Source: Ruminococcus sp. UBA1409 (lineage in GTDB: Bacteria; Bacillota; Clostridia; Oscillospirales; Ruminococcaceae). From it: a stretch of 64,000 nucleotides of DNA. Numbering within the stretch: position 1 is the stretch's first letter; every line of letters starts with the position of its first letter. A model generated the notes under the pieces. It searched no databases, had not been told where the DNA came from, and worked only from the letters and a program-made list of their open reading frames with translations. Of the stretch, positions 44,162 through 52,929 are shown in pieces. The DNA is taken from assembly GCA_002305045.1 (NCBI GenBank), contig DBPX01000006.1, positions 1-64,000 of the forward strand, in the 5' to 3' direction. A program made the position numbers and the translations under genes.

Positions 44162-44860
44162 TTGTACAATATACTGCTTTGCGACGATGAGAAGGATATC
44201 GTCTCCGCTATGAAAATATACCTTGCCAACGAGGAGTACAGCTTCTTTGAGGCATTCACCGGCAGGGAGGCTGTCGAGATAGTCCAAAAGAACAGGATAG
44301 ACCTTGTCATAATGGATATCATGATGCCCGAGCTTGACGGACTCAACGCCTTAGACAGAATTCGCAGGATATCAAATGTCCCGGTGATATTCCTCACCGC
44401 AAAGTCGGAGGACTCCGACAAGATAATCGGCTTAAACTTCGGGGCTGACGATTACATCACCAAGCCGTTTAATCCTGTCGAGCTTATAGCGAGGGTGAAG
44501 TCCCATCTTAGAAGATATGTAACCCTTGGAGGCGTCCCCAAAAAGGAAAACACCCTCGGGGTGGACGGCATTGAGCTTTTCAGGGACTCCAGGACCGTAA
44601 CCGTAGACGGAGAGGAGGTGTCGCTCACTCCAAAGGAGTACGATATACTGGAGCTTTTGATACAGAATATAGGTGTCTCCTTCACCCCCGACGAGATATA
44701 CAGCAGGGTCTGGGGAACAATACCCTACGGAGTGGATAACACCATAGCCGTCCATATACGGCATATAAGGGAGAAGATAGAAGCTGACCCCGCCCATCCC
44801 AGGCATATCAAGGTGGAATGGGGCAGGGGATATAAATTCGAGAGGTCGGCAAAGAGGTAG
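44162..44860 (+). CDS. OmpR/PhoB-family response regulator
   Basis: The 232-residue protein has a receiver domain with DD at 8-9, phospho-acceptor D52 (MDIMMPELDG) and the conserved lysine in FLTAKSED, then a winged-helix DNA-binding domain (LTPKEYDILELL ... VDNTIAVHIRHIREK). It begins at TTG 44162 after GGGGTGAG; no suitable ATG lies near. It precedes a histidine kinase gene by 30 bases and forms a two-component pair with it. Target genes are not indicated by context. Confidence 0.93.
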   Translation: MYNILLCDDEKDIVSAMKIYLANEEYSFFEAFTGREAVEIVQKNRIDLVIMDIMMPELDGLNALDRIRRISNVPVIFLTAKSEDSDKIIGLNFGADDYITKPFNPVELIARVKSHLRRYVTLGGVPKKENTLGVDGIELFRDSRTVTVDGEEVSLTPKEYDILELLIQNIGVSFTPDEIYSRVWGTIPYGVDNTIAVHIRHIREKIEADPAHPRHIKVEWGRGYKFERSAKR

Positions 44861-44890
44861 CCTGTCTCCGGCAAAATGGGTGGTGAAGAT

Positions 44891-47407
44891 ATGAGAGTGA
44901 ACGGATTGAAGGGCAGGCTGTGGGCAAAGACCGGCGGGATAATCCTTTTGTCTGTGCTTTCTGCGCTGGACGCCGTAGTGCTGACGCTCTGCGGAGTGCT
45001 TTTTTCCTACAACGCCTATTTTGACGGCGGAGACGAACTTAGACGGGGAGTTAAAGCTGAGTGCGCCGAGAGAGTAGGAGACGAGCTTGTCTCGCAGGCG
45101 GCGTATCTAAGCTACAAGCAGAAGCAGACAAGAGACGAATACTTTGAAGCCATACAGGAATACATTGATGCAAACTATCCGCCCGAGAGCGCAAACGCCT
45201 ATATCAGGGTGATATCCGAGGGGATAAAGACAGCCGGGAGCGATGTCAGCGCCGATTATTTTGTCGCTCCTGACTATTCCGTTTCGGTCGGTATGACTAT
45301 AAAGCTGTCCGACCTTGTGGTTATAACCGACCCCGAGGCTATAAGGAGCTTTCTTGAGGATTACGAGGCGGGATTGTACAGCTTTTACGATGAGACCGCC
45401 GGAGAATGGGTCGGAGGGGAAGAAATAATGCTTGAGACCGAGGCAGGACTTCCCGATGGCTACTATTACGATTTTGCCGACGAGTCGTCAAGCGAGATAA
45501 ATCTTGTCATATATGAAAACGAGGAGGACCGCCTCAGTTATTATATCGAGCAGACTCTGCCCTTTACGGTGGAGGTGGCGATATCCGATGTGATGATTAA
45601 CTCCTGGGACGGCATTTACGCATCCAACCGTGTCATAGAGTGGATGATATCAATCCGCTCACGGCTAATAGTATACGCAGTCCTGCTGACGGTCTCCTCG
45701 CTTATAATTTTTATCTTCCTAGTAAACTCCGCCGGCTATAACGACAGGCAGGAGGGGGTCACCCTTGCCTCTGTCAACAAGATACCGCTCGAGCTGCTTT
45801 TAGGCGCTGCGGCGGGGATATTTGTGCTGGGACTGCTTGCGCTTGGCATCCTTTACAATGAATTTGTAAGCTATGACAATTTCCTTGCCAGCTACGGCAG
45901 CAGCGGGTACAGCATCACACTCTTTGACAGCAGGAGCGTCGCCGTTGCTCTGATGGTAATATTTGCGGTGGGACTGCTGCTCTGCATGACTGCATTACTG
46001 CTTATTATGAGCATAGCCGCCAGGCTGAAATGCCGCTCTTTGCTGAAGTACACCATTACAATAGGCGGAATTATCCTGATTTTTAAGCTCCTGAGAAGAA
46101 TTTTCAGGGCTGTAGCCTCCTGGTTTAAAGAGATTAAATACTCCCTTAGAGTCGTCATATTCGTAATAAGCATGACCGCTTTAGGGCTTTTGGCGCTGGT
46201 TACATTGGGAACGGCGGAGTTTATAGCTCTGTATCTTGTCTGCGCCACCATGCTGTGCGTCTATCTTTTGATGCTTGGCAGGATAAAAAGAAGCTGCTCC
46301 GACATCGCAAAGGGCAAGGTAGACAGTCAGGCGGGCGGAATCTGGATGCCTAAAAGCCTCTCGGAGCTGTCAAAGGACATCGACTCTATGAGACAGGGGA
46401 TAAAGCTTGCGGTCGAGGAGATGACAAGGTCTGAGAGGATGAAAACCGAGCTTATAACCAATGTCTCCCACGACCTAAAGACTCCGCTGACCTCGATAGT
46501 CAACTATGTCAATCTTTTGTCTGCGGAGGATATCCGTCCCGAGAGGGCAAAGGAGTATGTAGATGTCCTTGTGAGGCAGTCAAACAGGATGAAAAAGCTG
46601 GTGGAGGACCTTGTCGAGGTCTCAAAGGCAAGCTCCGGCGCAATTGCCGTGGAGCTAGAGCAGCTTGATATGTCTATAATGCTGAGTCAGGTGCTGGCTG
46701 AGTACAGCACCAGGCTTAGGGAGTGCAATATAGCGGTGCTGACCGCCATCCCGGAAAAGGGAACGCCGGTTATGGCTGACGGCAGGCTGATGTGGCGTGT
46801 CTTTGACAATCTTCTTGGCAACATCTGCAAGTACGCAATGCCCGGCACCAGAGTCTATATCCGCCAAAGAGAGGCGGGCGGCGGAGTCGAAATCACATTC
46901 AGCAATATCTCAAGATACCCCCTTGACATCTCCGGCAAGGACCTCACGGAGCGGTTTGTAAGAGGGGACGCCTCCCGTCACTCCGAGGGAAGCGGTCTTG
47001 GACTGTCGATAGTAAAGAGCCTTTTAGAGCTTCAGGGAATAGGCTTTAAAATAGTCACCGACGGCGACCTCTTCAAGGCGTATATGATATTCCCCGGCAG
47101 CGACGGAAGGACTCCCCCGCAGGAGGACGGCTCGTCAGAGGTCTTGTTCACCGAGTACGACCCCAGTCTGACCGACGAGGAGCCGCCCGAAAAGCCCTCG
47201 GATGAGCCTAAAGAGGAGCTATCAAATAAGCCCATCAACGAATCAGCTGTAGGCTCTTCGGAGGGAGCAGCTACTAATCCCATGAAGGAATCAACCGTGA
47301 AATCTTCGGAGGAATCAGCTGCGGTTCCTTCGGAGGAATCAGCTGCAAAGCCCTCTGGGATAACCCCTGAGGAGCCGGCAGTGAAGTCTGAAGTGGAGCC
47401 ATCATAG
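44891..47407 (+). CDS. Membrane sensor histidine kinase with repetitive C-terminal tail
   Basis: The 838-residue kinase has a first membrane helix (about 13-38), an extracytoplasmic region to about 225, then several helices up to about 475, HisKA with H527 (NVSHDLKTPLTS) and a HATPase_c domain (RVFDNLLGNICKYA, GSGLGLSIVKS). After the ATPase domain, about 85 residues rich in Glu, Pro, Ser and Ala follow, with repeated SSEESA/PSEESA units, unusual for a kinase. ATG 44891 follows GGTGGTGA; an ATG at 44876 lacks a site. It partners the preceding regulator. Confidence 0.92.
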   Translation: MRVNGLKGRLWAKTGGIILLSVLSALDAVVLTLCGVLFSYNAYFDGGDELRRGVKAECAERVGDELVSQAAYLSYKQKQTRDEYFEAIQEYIDANYPPESANAYIRVISEGIKTAGSDVSADYFVAPDYSVSVGMTIKLSDLVVITDPEAIRSFLEDYEAGLYSFYDETAGEWVGGEEIMLETEAGLPDGYYYDFADESSSEINLVIYENEEDRLSYYIEQTLPFTVEVAISDVMINSWDGIYASNRVIEWMISIRSRLIVYAVLLTVSSLIIFIFLVNSAGYNDRQEGVTLASVNKIPLELLLGAAAGIFVLGLLALGILYNEFVSYDNFLASYGSSGYSITLFDSRSVAVALMVIFAVGLLLCMTALLLIMSIAARLKCRSLLKYTITIGGIILIFKLLRRIFRAVASWFKEIKYSLRVVIFVISMTALGLLALVTLGTAEFIALYLVCATMLCVYLLMLGRIKRSCSDIAKGKVDSQAGGIWMPKSLSELSKDIDSMRQGIKLAVEEMTRSERMKTELITNVSHDLKTPLTSIVNYVNLLSAEDIRPERAKEYVDVLVRQSNRMKKLVEDLVEVSKASSGAIAVELEQLDMSIMLSQVLAEYSTRLRECNIAVLTAIPEKGTPVMADGRLMWRVFDNLLGNICKYAMPGTRVYIRQREAGGGVEITFSNISRYPLDISGKDLTERFVRGDASRHSEGSGLGLSIVKSLLELQGIGFKIVTDGDLFKAYMIFPGSDGRTPPQEDGSSEVLFTEYDPSLTDEEPPEKPSDEPKEELSNKPINESAVGSSEGAATNPMKESTVKSSEESAAVPSEESAAKPSGITPEEPAVKSEVEPS

Positions 47408-47411
47408 ATGC

Positions 47412-47446
47412 AATAAAAAGCCCGGAGCCGTTCTGACTCCGGGCTA
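47412..47446 (-). terminator. Terminator reading leftward after the kinase gene
   Basis: AGCCCGGAG (47419-47427) pairs with CTCCGGGCT (47437-47445). The T-run (TTTTTATT) is on the minus strand, so it best ends leftward transcription, although the kinase gene arrives from the left; on the plus strand it has no T-run. Confidence 0.7.
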
Positions 47447-47594
47447 GCTTGTAAAAACCAACGCACCGCTAAATTAAGATTGGCGATATAATTTCCAAGG
47501 ACGATGACGGCCTGCCTTGACAAAGCCTTAGGACATTTTTGGAAAGCAGTATGCTTTTACAGGGCTTGATTTACAGGCAGCCCCAGCTTGTCTT

Positions 47595-47636
47595 GGCTGT
47601 CTAGAAACGCACTCCTGTGTGACTTTCTAGACAGTC
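47595..47636 (-). repeat. Long perfect inverted repeat
   Basis: CTGTCTAGAAA (47597-47607) is exactly complementary to TTTCTAGACAG (47624-47634), extendable to 13 pairs with one G-T, around a 16-base loop that can pair further (CGCAC/GTGTG). There is no T-run on either side. Confidence 0.8.
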
Positions 47637-47753
47637 TTAAAGCTCCGTGTCCTGCCTTCAAGATATGGGGCTTATTGCTTATTAGCATAAAACCACGGCA
47701 AAGCCGCCCGGCGGTTAGGTCCTTAGCTCCGTCCGGCTAGAAAAGCGCTTATA

Positions 47754-48188
47754 TTAGTCGCTTCCTTGCTTCGCAGCTTCCTCAAGCTCCCTCCTAAGAG
47801 CAGTATCAAGCTCGGGGATGAGCCTTTTTACCGATACCGGCTTTTTGCCGGAGTCTATAAAGCAGTGGGTTGACTCCGCTCTTGCGGCAAGCTCGCCGGT
47901 GTCCCGGTTAATTATCTTATAGCCAAGACAGAGCCTTGCCCCGGTGTATTTTTTAACCGTCACGAGGATTGCGAGGCTGTCGCTGTAGGTGGTGGGATGC
48001 TTGTACTCGCAGCTAAGAGAGACTACCGGCGAGGTCAGCCCCTTTGACTCGATAAGAGTCATCGGACAGCCGATTTTTTGTAGGTAGTCCATCCTTGCCT
48101 CCTCCATGAAGCGGATGTAGTTTGAATGGTGGGTGATACCCATTTTGTCTGTCTCGTAGTAATTGACCCGCCGTTCGTAGCTTATCAT
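47754..48188 (-). CDS. YbgC/4HBT-family acyl-CoA thioesterase
   Basis: A 144-residue hot-dog-fold thioesterase with the signature YYETDKMGITHHSNYIRFMEEARMD cut into its typical parts: the YxTDxMGxxHHxxY motif holds the catalytic aspartate. It hydrolyses acyl-CoA thioesters of unknown chain type. ATG 48188 has GGAG 11 bases upstream; a GTG at 48197 would overlap the preceding regulator gene. It is probably cotranscribed with that regulator. Confidence 0.88.
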   Translation of the reverse strand: MISYERRVNYYETDKMGITHHSNYIRFMEEARMDYLQKIGCPMTLIESKGLTSPVVSLSCEYKHPTTYSDSLAILVTVKKYTGARLCLGYKIINRDTGELAARAESTHCFIDSGKKPVSVKRLIPELDTALRRELEEAAKQGSD

Positions 48189-48193
48189 TATTA

Positions 48194-50215
48194 TCACATC
48201 TCCTTGCCGGCCAGCTCGCCCAGAGTGGTCTCGCCCCAGCTGTAATTTGTAAGATAGCTCCCCTTAAAGCTCTGGGAGTACTCCTCTTTTCCTGAGAGGT
48301 AATCGTACAGGTCGCAGTGTACCCTGGAGGCGACAAGCCTTCTCTTGCCGTCTACCGCCTCGACGATATCTGGTATGCCGTACTCCTCGAGGGTGTTTTT
48401 CAGTCTCAGGGCGACCTTGCGGTATCTTGAGAGGGTCATCGGGCTTACAGGCTCGTCCTCCCACAAAAACCCTATTGCCTCCTCCGAGGTTATGTAGCCG
48501 CCACGCCTGTCCACCAGAAGAGCCAAAAGCTCCTTTGATTTTTTGTTCCTGAAGGCGATGGGGATGTCGTCTACAAAGACATCGAAGTAGCCGAAGGTTC
48601 GGATAAAGACATGATGCTCCTCCCTTTCCTCCCTGCCGGAGGAGCCCTCGCTTAGGGAGTGTAATGCGTAAAGAAGTACATATCTTGAGGATGCGGCGCT
48701 TGTCTCCCTCTGGGAGCAGACCGCCTTTATCTTTCTTCTGGTTTCCGTCCTGTAGTCAAAATAGGTAAATTCCGCCTCGCCGTTTTTGAGGAGCATTAAA
48801 AAGTCCTCGTAGGACGCCTCGCTTCTTGACACAAAGCTCTCGACGGGCGTATAGCTTTTTGTCAGCGGGAGCCACTCCTCGCTTGTGTAGCCGAAGAACT
48901 CGCAGACATTCTCTCCTGCGAAAAGCGGCTTGACAAGTCCGCCGGGGGTTATCTCGAAGGCGGCTATTCCGTCCGAGAAGCCGGTTACAAGGTCCCTGAC
49001 GCCCTCCTTTAAGATATCGCCGTCAGGCCTTGTCTCTGTTCCGATGGGCGTTTGGGACTTCCGGCAGCAGAAATAGCTCACCGATTCGTCCGCCTTGATG
49101 AATACGCCGGTATACTGACGGAAGCTGCCGTCCCGTGATTTGGCGTGATAGGCTATCTGAGGAGGCTTAGCGTCCCTTTGGTAAAGACGCTTCTCCCTAA
49201 ACGCCCTGAAAAACTCGTCGACGCTTTTTTGGTCATCAGCCTTAACCGAGCCAAGCAGCCAGCGGTCTATTGCGTCGTCCATAAGCATAGCGATGCCCTC
49301 GAAGCTCTTAAAGGGGGAGCTTTGGTCGCTGTAGAGGCATTTTAGAGTATTGGTATCGGGATTGAACTCAAATATCTTGTCATATACCTCGGCTAGGGCT
49401 TTGATGTACCTGCCGTTTTCAGCCTCCCGCCTCGACCTGTAGCGGTCGGTTATGTCCATGCAGACGCTCTGGAACTCCTGCTCGCCGTTCTCGCCGACCC
49501 TTTTTGCCACCCAGCCGAAAACATGTGCTCTTGTTCCGTCACAGCGAAGAAGGGTCATCTCGCCGGCAATAGGGGAGTCGCTGGACATGACCCTTGAGAG
49601 ATACTTTGAGAACCTCTGCCTTTCCTCCATCGGGACCATCAGAAAGATGTTGCTTTTGTACATCTCAAGATAATCAAGCTCAGCCTTTTCGTGCCTGCCG
49701 AAGCGCAAAAGCTTAATCATGCCGTCGTTTATATAGGTTATCCTGGGCTGCTTTTCGCAGGTGTAGTTCAGAAGCCCGCAGGGGATAGCGTCGCCCAGCA
49801 TGGAAAGGGTCCTGTTTTCCATTTTGATGTCGGTGATGTCGGTTAGCACCGAGGTCCCGATAAGCTCGCCGTTAGGAAGCCTCTCGCAGACGGCGGAGTC
49901 CCTGACATAAACCGAGCTTCCGTCGCTTTTTAGAAGCCGGTACTCGGCGCAAAGGCTTGCCTCTCCGCTTAAAAGCCCGGCGATAAGCCTGTTGTATCTT
50001 CCTATATCGTCGGGGTGGACTCTTAATGAGTACAGGTCCCTCTGCGAGCCGACAAGCTCCTCCCTTGATATTCCAAGCAGCAAAAGAAGGCTCTCCCCGG
50101 CGAAAAGAATACGGACAAACGGCTCCAGGGCGTACTGACGCAGACCGCTCAGCCTGTTTGCAAGCGGCAGGTCTATATTTATCGGCAAATTATTGTCACT
50201 GGGCAGATTTTTCAT
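48194..50215 (-). CDS. Multi-PAS sensor protein with SARP-like winged-helix domain
   Basis: The 673-residue cytoplasmic protein has tandem PAS domains (about 25-130 with VHPDDIGRYN, about 135-255 with the PAC motif QEFQSVCMDITDR, and one or two further divergent copies to about 520) and ends in a winged-helix domain (about 535-640: FGYFDVFVDDIPIAF, KSKELLALLVDRRGG) like those of SARP/BTAD activators. No kinase, GGDEF or EAL domain is present, so it is read as a one-component sensor-regulator. ATG 50215 follows AAGGAG. Target and ligand are unknown; the adjacent thioesterase is the nearest candidate target. Confidence 0.8.
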   Translation of the reverse strand: MKNLPSDNNLPINIDLPLANRLSGLRQYALEPFVRILFAGESLLLLLGISREELVGSQRDLYSLRVHPDDIGRYNRLIAGLLSGEASLCAEYRLLKSDGSSVYVRDSAVCERLPNGELIGTSVLTDITDIKMENRTLSMLGDAIPCGLLNYTCEKQPRITYINDGMIKLLRFGRHEKAELDYLEMYKSNIFLMVPMEERQRFSKYLSRVMSSDSPIAGEMTLLRCDGTRAHVFGWVAKRVGENGEQEFQSVCMDITDRYRSRREAENGRYIKALAEVYDKIFEFNPDTNTLKCLYSDQSSPFKSFEGIAMLMDDAIDRWLLGSVKADDQKSVDEFFRAFREKRLYQRDAKPPQIAYHAKSRDGSFRQYTGVFIKADESVSYFCCRKSQTPIGTETRPDGDILKEGVRDLVTGFSDGIAAFEITPGGLVKPLFAGENVCEFFGYTSEEWLPLTKSYTPVESFVSRSEASYEDFLMLLKNGEAEFTYFDYRTETRRKIKAVCSQRETSAASSRYVLLYALHSLSEGSSGREEREEHHVFIRTFGYFDVFVDDIPIAFRNKKSKELLALLVDRRGGYITSEEAIGFLWEDEPVSPMTLSRYRKVALRLKNTLEEYGIPDIVEAVDGKRRLVASRVHCDLYDYLSGKEEYSQSFKGSYLTNYSWGETTLGELAGKEM

Positions 50216-50233
50216 AAACATCTCCTTGATAAG

Positions 50234-50261
50234 AGTATAGCCAAAAATCCTGTGTAATCAA
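50234..50261 (-). promoter_or_regulatory. Proximal promoter of the PAS regulator gene
   Basis: On the minus strand TTGATT (50261-50256) and TATACT (50239-50234) are 16 bases apart, leaving a very short leader before ATG 50215. Confidence 0.5.
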
Positions 50262-50264
50262 GTC

Positions 50265-50334
50265 ATGCCGCCTATCTGCCTTCCCGGACGCTGTGCCGGG
50301 GGATAAATAGGCGCCATCAAGTGTATTATAGCAG
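50265..50334 (-). promoter_or_regulatory. Distal extended -10 promoter and hairpin
   Basis: On the minus strand TGCTATAAT (ending at 50325) is an extended -10 box. The leader it would start can fold through CGCCTAT/ATAGGCG enclosing CCCGG/CCGGG (about 50269-50315). No known riboswitch was recognised. Confidence 0.45.
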
Positions 50335-50371
50335 AAAAGTGTGACGAAATTGTGACTTTTTTATGTTATGA

Positions 50372-50402
50372 AAATAAAGCGGTGAGAATTCCCACCGCTT
50401 TT
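50372..50402 (-). terminator. Terminator of the fatty-acid operon
   Basis: AAAGCGGTG and CACCGCTTT pair on the minus strand and are followed by ATTTTCATA; it lies directly after the acyl-CoA ligase stop. Confidence 0.85.
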
Positions 50403-50406
50403 TAAT

Positions 50407-52047
50407 TCACCCCGAGCACTGGCTTCTCAGCACGGATTTTTTTATCTTTCCGCTTATGGTTTTTGGGAGGCTGGCGGTAAACTCCACCGAGCGTATCCAT
50501 TTGTACTCAGCTAAGCGGCTGTTGCCGAAGTTCTTGATTTCAAGCTCCAGCTCCTGGGAGGGCGAGTACCCCGGCGCAGTCACTATAACCGCCTTTATCG
50601 CCTGACCCCTTAATGGGTCGGGGACGCCGATAACGCTGCACTCGAGCACTGCCGGATGCTCCATCAGGATGTTTTCCACCTCGTAGGGTCCCACTCTGAA
50701 GCCGCCCGTCTTGATGATGTCGTCAAACCGTCCGTGGAACCAGTAGCAGCCGTTTTCGTCGATGTAGGCGGCGTCGCCGGTGTGATAGACTCCGTCCCGC
50801 CAGCAGGCCCTGTACTGCTCCTCGTTGTCAAGGTAGCCGGTGAATATCCCGGGATGCCTCCCCGACTTGTCCGGGAGGACGACTATCTCGCCTATCTCGT
50901 TTACACCGACCGGTCTGCCGTCCTTTCCTCTTAGCTCGATGCTGTAAAATGGCGAGGGTCTGCCCATAGAGCCTTCAATCGGCTGAAAGCCTTTGAAATT
51001 CGCCAAAAGAAGGGTGGTTTCAGTCTGACCGTAGCCCTCGCAGAGGGAAAGCCCGGTGCGCTCCTTGAACTTTTTAAAGACCTCGGGAGCAAGCGTTTCG
51101 CCTGCCGTGGAGGCGTGCTTGAGCGAGGGCATATCTGGTATGCCCTTTCTTACAAGATAGCGGTATACCGTCGGCGGGGCGCAGAAGGAGGTCACCCTGT
51201 ACCTGTTGATGACCGATACAAGCTGCTTGGGATCGAAGTTGTCGAAGTCATAGACCATGACTGCGCTTCCTATCAGCCACTGACCGTACATCTTCCCCCA
51301 GGACGCCTTTGCCCAGCCGGTCTCGGCAACGGTGAAGTGAAGCCCGCCGTCCTCGGCTTGCTGCCAGTATTTGGCGGTGACTATGTGCGCGAGGGGATAG
51401 CTGTGGTCATGTATTACTCCTTTTGGATACCCTGTAGTCCCGGAGGTGAAATAAAGCATCATCGGGTCGGTGGAAAGGGTGGGGACTCTTTTCAGCTCAC
51501 AGCTTGACTCTAAAGCCAGCCTTGTCAGGTTTTCGAAGCCGTCGGCGTTCTCCTGAACGCTAAAGAGCCTTAGCCTGACGCCGGCAAGCCTTGACGCCTC
51601 TAGAAGCCTTTTAGGAAGCTCGTTCTGGGTAGTGACGACGGCAGCCTTAGCTCCAGAGGCCTTAAGCCTGTAGACAAGGTCGTCGGTTGTCAGCATATGC
51701 GTTGCCGGAATCATGACCGCTCCCAGCTTGTGGAGAGCTATAGCCGTAAACCAGTATTCGTAATGCCGCTTGAGTATCATAAGAACACGGTCCCCACGGC
51801 GTATTCCGCAGCGGCTCAAAGCGTTTGCTATGCGGTTGCTCTCCCTTTTTATATCAGAAAAGGTGAATATATGCTCCTCGTTTTCAAGGTTGCACCATAC
51901 GAGCGCCCTCTTGTCCGGGAAGCGCTCAGCCAGCCTGTCTACGACATCATAGCCGAAGTTGAAGTCCTCGGGATAGTCGAGCGTAAGGCTTTTAAGCGCT
52001 CCGTTTTCGTCGAGTATTTCACTGCAAAACTCCTTATATATGCTCAT
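50407..52047 (-). CDS. AMP-forming acyl-CoA ligase (MACS-like)
   Basis: This 546-residue adenylate-forming enzyme activates a carboxylic acid with ATP and CoA. Motifs are YFTSGTTGYPKGV (P-loop), GYGQTET, YHTGDAAYIDE and the C-terminal catalytic lysine in LPKTISGKI. It resembles medium-chain acyl-CoA synthetases. It is the last gene of the fatty-acid operon, 84 bases after accA, with its own GGAG site before ATG 52047. It may activate exogenous or branched acids for use as primers, or recycle fatty acids; context does not decide. Confidence 0.9.
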   Translation of the reverse strand: MSIYKEFCSEILDENGALKSLTLDYPEDFNFGYDVVDRLAERFPDKRALVWCNLENEEHIFTFSDIKRESNRIANALSRCGIRRGDRVLMILKRHYEYWFTAIALHKLGAVMIPATHMLTTDDLVYRLKASGAKAAVVTTQNELPKRLLEASRLAGVRLRLFSVQENADGFENLTRLALESSCELKRVPTLSTDPMMLYFTSGTTGYPKGVIHDHSYPLAHIVTAKYWQQAEDGGLHFTVAETGWAKASWGKMYGQWLIGSAVMVYDFDNFDPKQLVSVINRYRVTSFCAPPTVYRYLVRKGIPDMPSLKHASTAGETLAPEVFKKFKERTGLSLCEGYGQTETTLLLANFKGFQPIEGSMGRPSPFYSIELRGKDGRPVGVNEIGEIVVLPDKSGRHPGIFTGYLDNEEQYRACWRDGVYHTGDAAYIDENGCYWFHGRFDDIIKTGGFRVGPYEVENILMEHPAVLECSVIGVPDPLRGQAIKAVIVTAPGYSPSQELELEIKNFGNSRLAEYKWIRSVEFTASLPKTISGKIKKSVLRSQCSG

Positions 52048-52131
52048 ATATCTATACTCCTGCCGGGCAAGGGCTACTGCCAGGCAAAAGCCTCCTTTCT
52101 TACTTATGCCGGGTCCTGACTCATGGGGCCC

Positions 52132-52929
52132 TCACGCCTCCTCCTTGACCGAAGCCTCAGAGCCTAGCCTTCTGAACCTGTCGTATCTCTTCTGGGTAAG
52201 CTCCATGTCCTGCAAAAGTACGGCAAGCTCCTCTGAAAGAAGTGCCCTTATGCGGTCGTAAAACTCCTTCCTGCCGATGTCCTTCTCTGACAGTATCCTT
52301 TCTATAACTCCCAGGCTCTTTGCGTCCTCAGCCGTAAGACGAAGGCTCTTTGCGGCTGCCTCTGCCTTGCCGGGGTCCTTCCAGAGTATGCTGGCACAGC
52401 CCTCCGGCGATATGACGGAGTAGACGGCGTTCTGAAGCATCCAGACCCTGTCGGCTACTGCGAGGGCGAGCGCTCCTCCGCTTCCTCCCTCGCCGATTAG
52501 TATGGATATCACCGGCACGCAGAGGGTGGACATCTCCATAAGGCTTTCCGCAATAGCCTGACCCTGACCACGCTCCTCGGCTCCGACTCCGCAGTACGCC
52601 CCCGAGGTGTCTATAAACGAGATGACAGGTCGTCCAAACTTCTCAGCCTGCTTCATAAGCCTTAGAGCCTTTCTGTAGCCCTCGGGCAGGGGAGCGCCGA
52701 AGTTTCTTTGGCTTCTTTCCTTTGCGGTATGCCCCTTTTCTATCGCTATTACCGTGACGGGAGTCCGTCCCAGCATGGCTATTCCGCCCACGACGGCGGG
52801 GTCGTCGGCAAATCTTCTGTCTCCGTGAAGCTCTATAAAGCCACGGAAAATGTTTTTTACATAGTCAAGCCCGGTCGGTCTTTTGCAGTCCCTTGCCAGC
52901 CTGACCCTATCGTATGCGCTCTCGCTCAT
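52132..52929 (-). CDS. accA: Acetyl-CoA carboxylase carboxyltransferase alpha subunit
   Basis: AccA with AccD transfers carboxyl from carboxybiotin to acetyl-CoA, giving malonyl-CoA. The 265-residue protein has IELHGDRRFADDPA, the crotonase-fold oxyanion stretch ISFIDTSGAYCGVGAEERGQ and GEGGSGGALAL. It lacks the longer N-terminal helix region of E. coli AccA (319 residues), as is common in Clostridia. It overlaps accD by 4 bases. Confidence 0.96.
   Translation of the reverse strand: MSESAYDRVRLARDCKRPTGLDYVKNIFRGFIELHGDRRFADDPAVVGGIAMLGRTPVTVIAIEKGHTAKERSQRNFGAPLPEGYRKALRLMKQAEKFGRPVISFIDTSGAYCGVGAEERGQGQAIAESLMEMSTLCVPVISILIGEGGSGGALALAVADRVWMLQNAVYSVISPEGCASILWKDPGKAEAAAKSLRLTAEDAKSLGVIERILSEKDIGRKEFYDRIRALLSEELAVLLQDMELTQKRYDRFRRLGSEASVKEEA

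Larger units (their letters stand above)
47408..47753. other. Gene-free, structured stretch
   Basis: No convincing gene is seen in these 346 bases. They hold the leftward terminator and several inverted repeats: CAGCC/GGCTG (47578-47597 region) and the long one at 47595-47636. They could be the 3' part of the thioesterase transcript or a small RNA, but no known RNA class was recognised. Confidence 0.5.

Noticed and set aside
50265..50334. Cyclic-di-GMP or other riboswitch before the PAS regulator
   Set aside because: The hairpin is clear but none of the conserved core bases of known classes was found.
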